The translations under genes and the position numbers were made by a program. Below are positions 62,837 to 64,000 of a stretch of 64,000 nt of DNA, in pieces. The notes under the pieces were generated by a model. The model did not search any database. It was not told the origin of the DNA and worked only from the letters and a program-made list of their open reading frames with translations. The first letter of the stretch is position 1; the number at the start of each line of letters is the position of its first letter. This DNA is from Bacillus subtilis (lineage in GTDB: Bacteria > Pseudomonadota > Alphaproteobacteria > Rhizobiales > Rhizobiaceae): positions 744,001-808,000 of the forward strand of contig JAHREI010000002.1 in assembly GCA_021733665.1 (NCBI GenBank), in the 5' to 3' direction.

Positions 62837-64000
62837 TCAGCGCATTTCTGTCGGAGCGTCCGCGCCGATAATCGACAATCCGGATACCAAGACATCAGAA
62901 ACAACCTGCACAAGCCCTAACCTGGCAAGTGACAAGTTTGTATCGTTAACCTTAATAAAACGTAAGTCCGCGTTGTCCGAGCCACGATTCCACTGAGAAT
63001 GGAACGCACTTGCGAGGTCATAAAGGTAAAATGCGAGCCTGTGCGGCTCCTGATGGATAGCCGCTGTTTCGATCAGACGCGGATATTCCGCGAGCTTACG
63101 TACCAGCGCCACTTCGCTCTCATCAGTGAGCAGAGACAGGTGTTTGGCAGCCTCTTCACGCTCGATTTTTTCCAGACCAAGCTGCTCTTTCGCCTGACGG
63201 AAAACCGAGTTCGCACGCGCAGATGCATATTGCACGTAGAATACCGGATTGTCTTTGGACTGTTCAGTCACCTTGGCAAAGTCGAAATCCAGCGATGCAT
63301 CATTTTTGCGGTAAAGCATCATGAAACGCACAGCATCGGAACCGACTTCATCCACCACATCGCGCAGCGTGATGAACTGACCTGAACGCTTGGACATACG
63401 CACCGGCTCGCCATCGCGGAACAGCTTGACCATCTGGCAGATCAGCACTGTCAGCTCAGCCTTACCTTCGGCAACAGCTTTCGCCACCGCTTCCAGACGC
63501 TTGATATAGCCGCCATGATCCGCTCCGAGGACATAGATCATTTCCTCAAAGCCGCGATCAAACTTGTTTTTGAAATAAGCAACGTCAGCAGCAAAATACG
63601 TGAAGCTGCCGTCGGATTTGACCAGCGCACGATCCATATCATCACCGACTTCGGTCGAGCGCAGCAGGGTCTGCTCACGATCTTCCCAGTCATCCGGCAG
63701 CTGGCCTTTTGGCGGCGGCAGCTTGCCTTTATAGACGTGACCTTTCAGCGTCAGATCGTTGATCGCGGTGCGGATCAGTTTGGCATGATCAGCATGAAGG
63801 CTGCGCTCAGAGAAGAACAGGTCATGATGCACATTGAGGGAGGCCAGATCATCACGGATCAGCGCCATCATAGCATCGATCGAACGGTCTTTAATCAGCG
63901 GCAGAACTTCTTCTTCCGGCTTTTCCAGCAGCGATGAGCCAAATTCCTTGGCCAATGCCTGACCAAGCGGCACCAGATAGTCACCCGGATAGAGACCGGC
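62837..64000 (-). CDS. argS: Arginine-tRNA ligase (5' end cut by window edge)
   Basis: The C-terminal about 388 codons of ArgS; the frame is open to the window end, so the HIGH motif region lies outside. The stop is TGA at 62839-62837. Visible are the Rossmann part [39 protein letters not shown], the KMSKS-like loop [29 protein letters not shown], and the anticodon-binding helical domain ending [28 protein letters not shown]. Confidence 0.97.
   Translation of the reverse strand, partial: AGLYPGDYLVPLGQALAKEFGSSLLEKPEEEVLPLIKDRSIDAMMALIRDDLASLNVHHDLFFSERSLHADHAKLIRTAINDLTLKGHVYKGKLPPPKGQLPDDWEDREQTLLRSTEVGDDMDRALVKSDGSFTYFAADVAYFKNKFDRGFEEMIYVLGADHGGYIKRLEAVAKAVAEGKAELTVLICQMVKLFRDGEPVRMSKRSGQFITLRDVVDEVGSDAVRFMMLYRKNDASLDFDFAKVTEQSKDNPVFYVQYASARANSVFRQAKEQLGLEKIEREEAAKHLSLLTDESEVALVRKLAEYPRLIETAAIHQEPHRLAFYLYDLASAFHSQWNRGSDNADLRFIKVNDTNLSLARLGLVQVVSDVLVSGLSIIGADAPTEMR

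Overview
The window is a densely coded chromosomal core region of an alphaproteobacterium of the order Hyphomicrobiales (Rhizobiales), most likely Brucellaceae. The evidence is gene order (sufC-sufB-cysteine desulfurase; aroQ-accB-accC-aat-DUF2155-NDUFA12; tatABC-serS-pcm-NlpD-like; argS-SPOR-nagZ-scpAB), a fused SecDF, an alphaproteobacterial RNase E ending in GGWWQKKGFF, and intergenic mosaic repeats of the rhizobial/Brucella type. Base composition looks lower in GC than Brucella or Ochrobactrum, so a lower-GC relative such as Pseudochrobactrum or Falsochrobactrum is my guess (inference). No phage, insertion sequence, integrase, CRISPR array or rRNA operon was seen.

Layout. 1-3.6 kb: Fe-S assembly genes (partial sufC, sufB, cysteine desulfurase) on the minus strand. 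3.9-13.7 kb: alpha/beta hydrolase, anmK, tyrS, a large AsmA-like protein, a one-cysteine peroxiredoxin, a small membrane protein, and prfB with a programmed +1 frameshift. 13.8-22.1 kb: cell wall and RNA decay (penicillin-binding protein 1A, AmiC amidase, RNase E behind a long leader). 22.2-32.8 kb: aminotransferase, M48 protease, thiol oxidoreductase, the aroQ-accB-accC-aat run, DUF2155, NDUFA12 and gatB. 33-42 kb: an acetyltransferase, trigger factor, then lineage-variable genes (secreted unknowns, Tat amidohydrolase, GDYXXLXY/DUF2157 pair, fatty acid hydroxylase) around a tRNA-Leu(TAG). 42.4-43 kb: a 50-residue DUF1127 gene followed by an array of hairpins with CCTCC loops. 43-50 kb: trmFO, NDUFAF6-like and NDUFAF3-like genes, secDF, yajC and a DUF815 ATPase. 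50.4-64 kb: NlpD-like LysM/LytM lipoprotein, pcm, serS, tatCBA, scpBA, nagZ, a giant SPOR-domain protein and partial argS.

How the genes work together. Several sets share a process: envelope growth and septation (PBP1A, AmiC, NlpD-like activator, SPOR protein, NagZ, AnmK); export (TatABC, SecDF-YajC); complex I (NDUFA12 subunit plus two assembly-factor homologues); translation (tyrS, serS, argS, gatB, prfB, tRNA-Leu, trmFO); fatty acid synthesis entry (accB-accC); chromosome organisation (scpAB).

The most notable item is the DUF1127 gene with its downstream CCTCC-loop hairpin array at 42.3-43.0 kb. It matches the architecture of the stress-induced CcsR ('cuckoo') small RNAs known from Rhodobacter. 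Also notable are the prfB frameshift site, the rne leader with a hairpin over its ribosome binding site, a repeated PAPEFVGF-type motif in RNase E, and eight mosaic-repeat loci, one apparently inserted inside a terminator loop.
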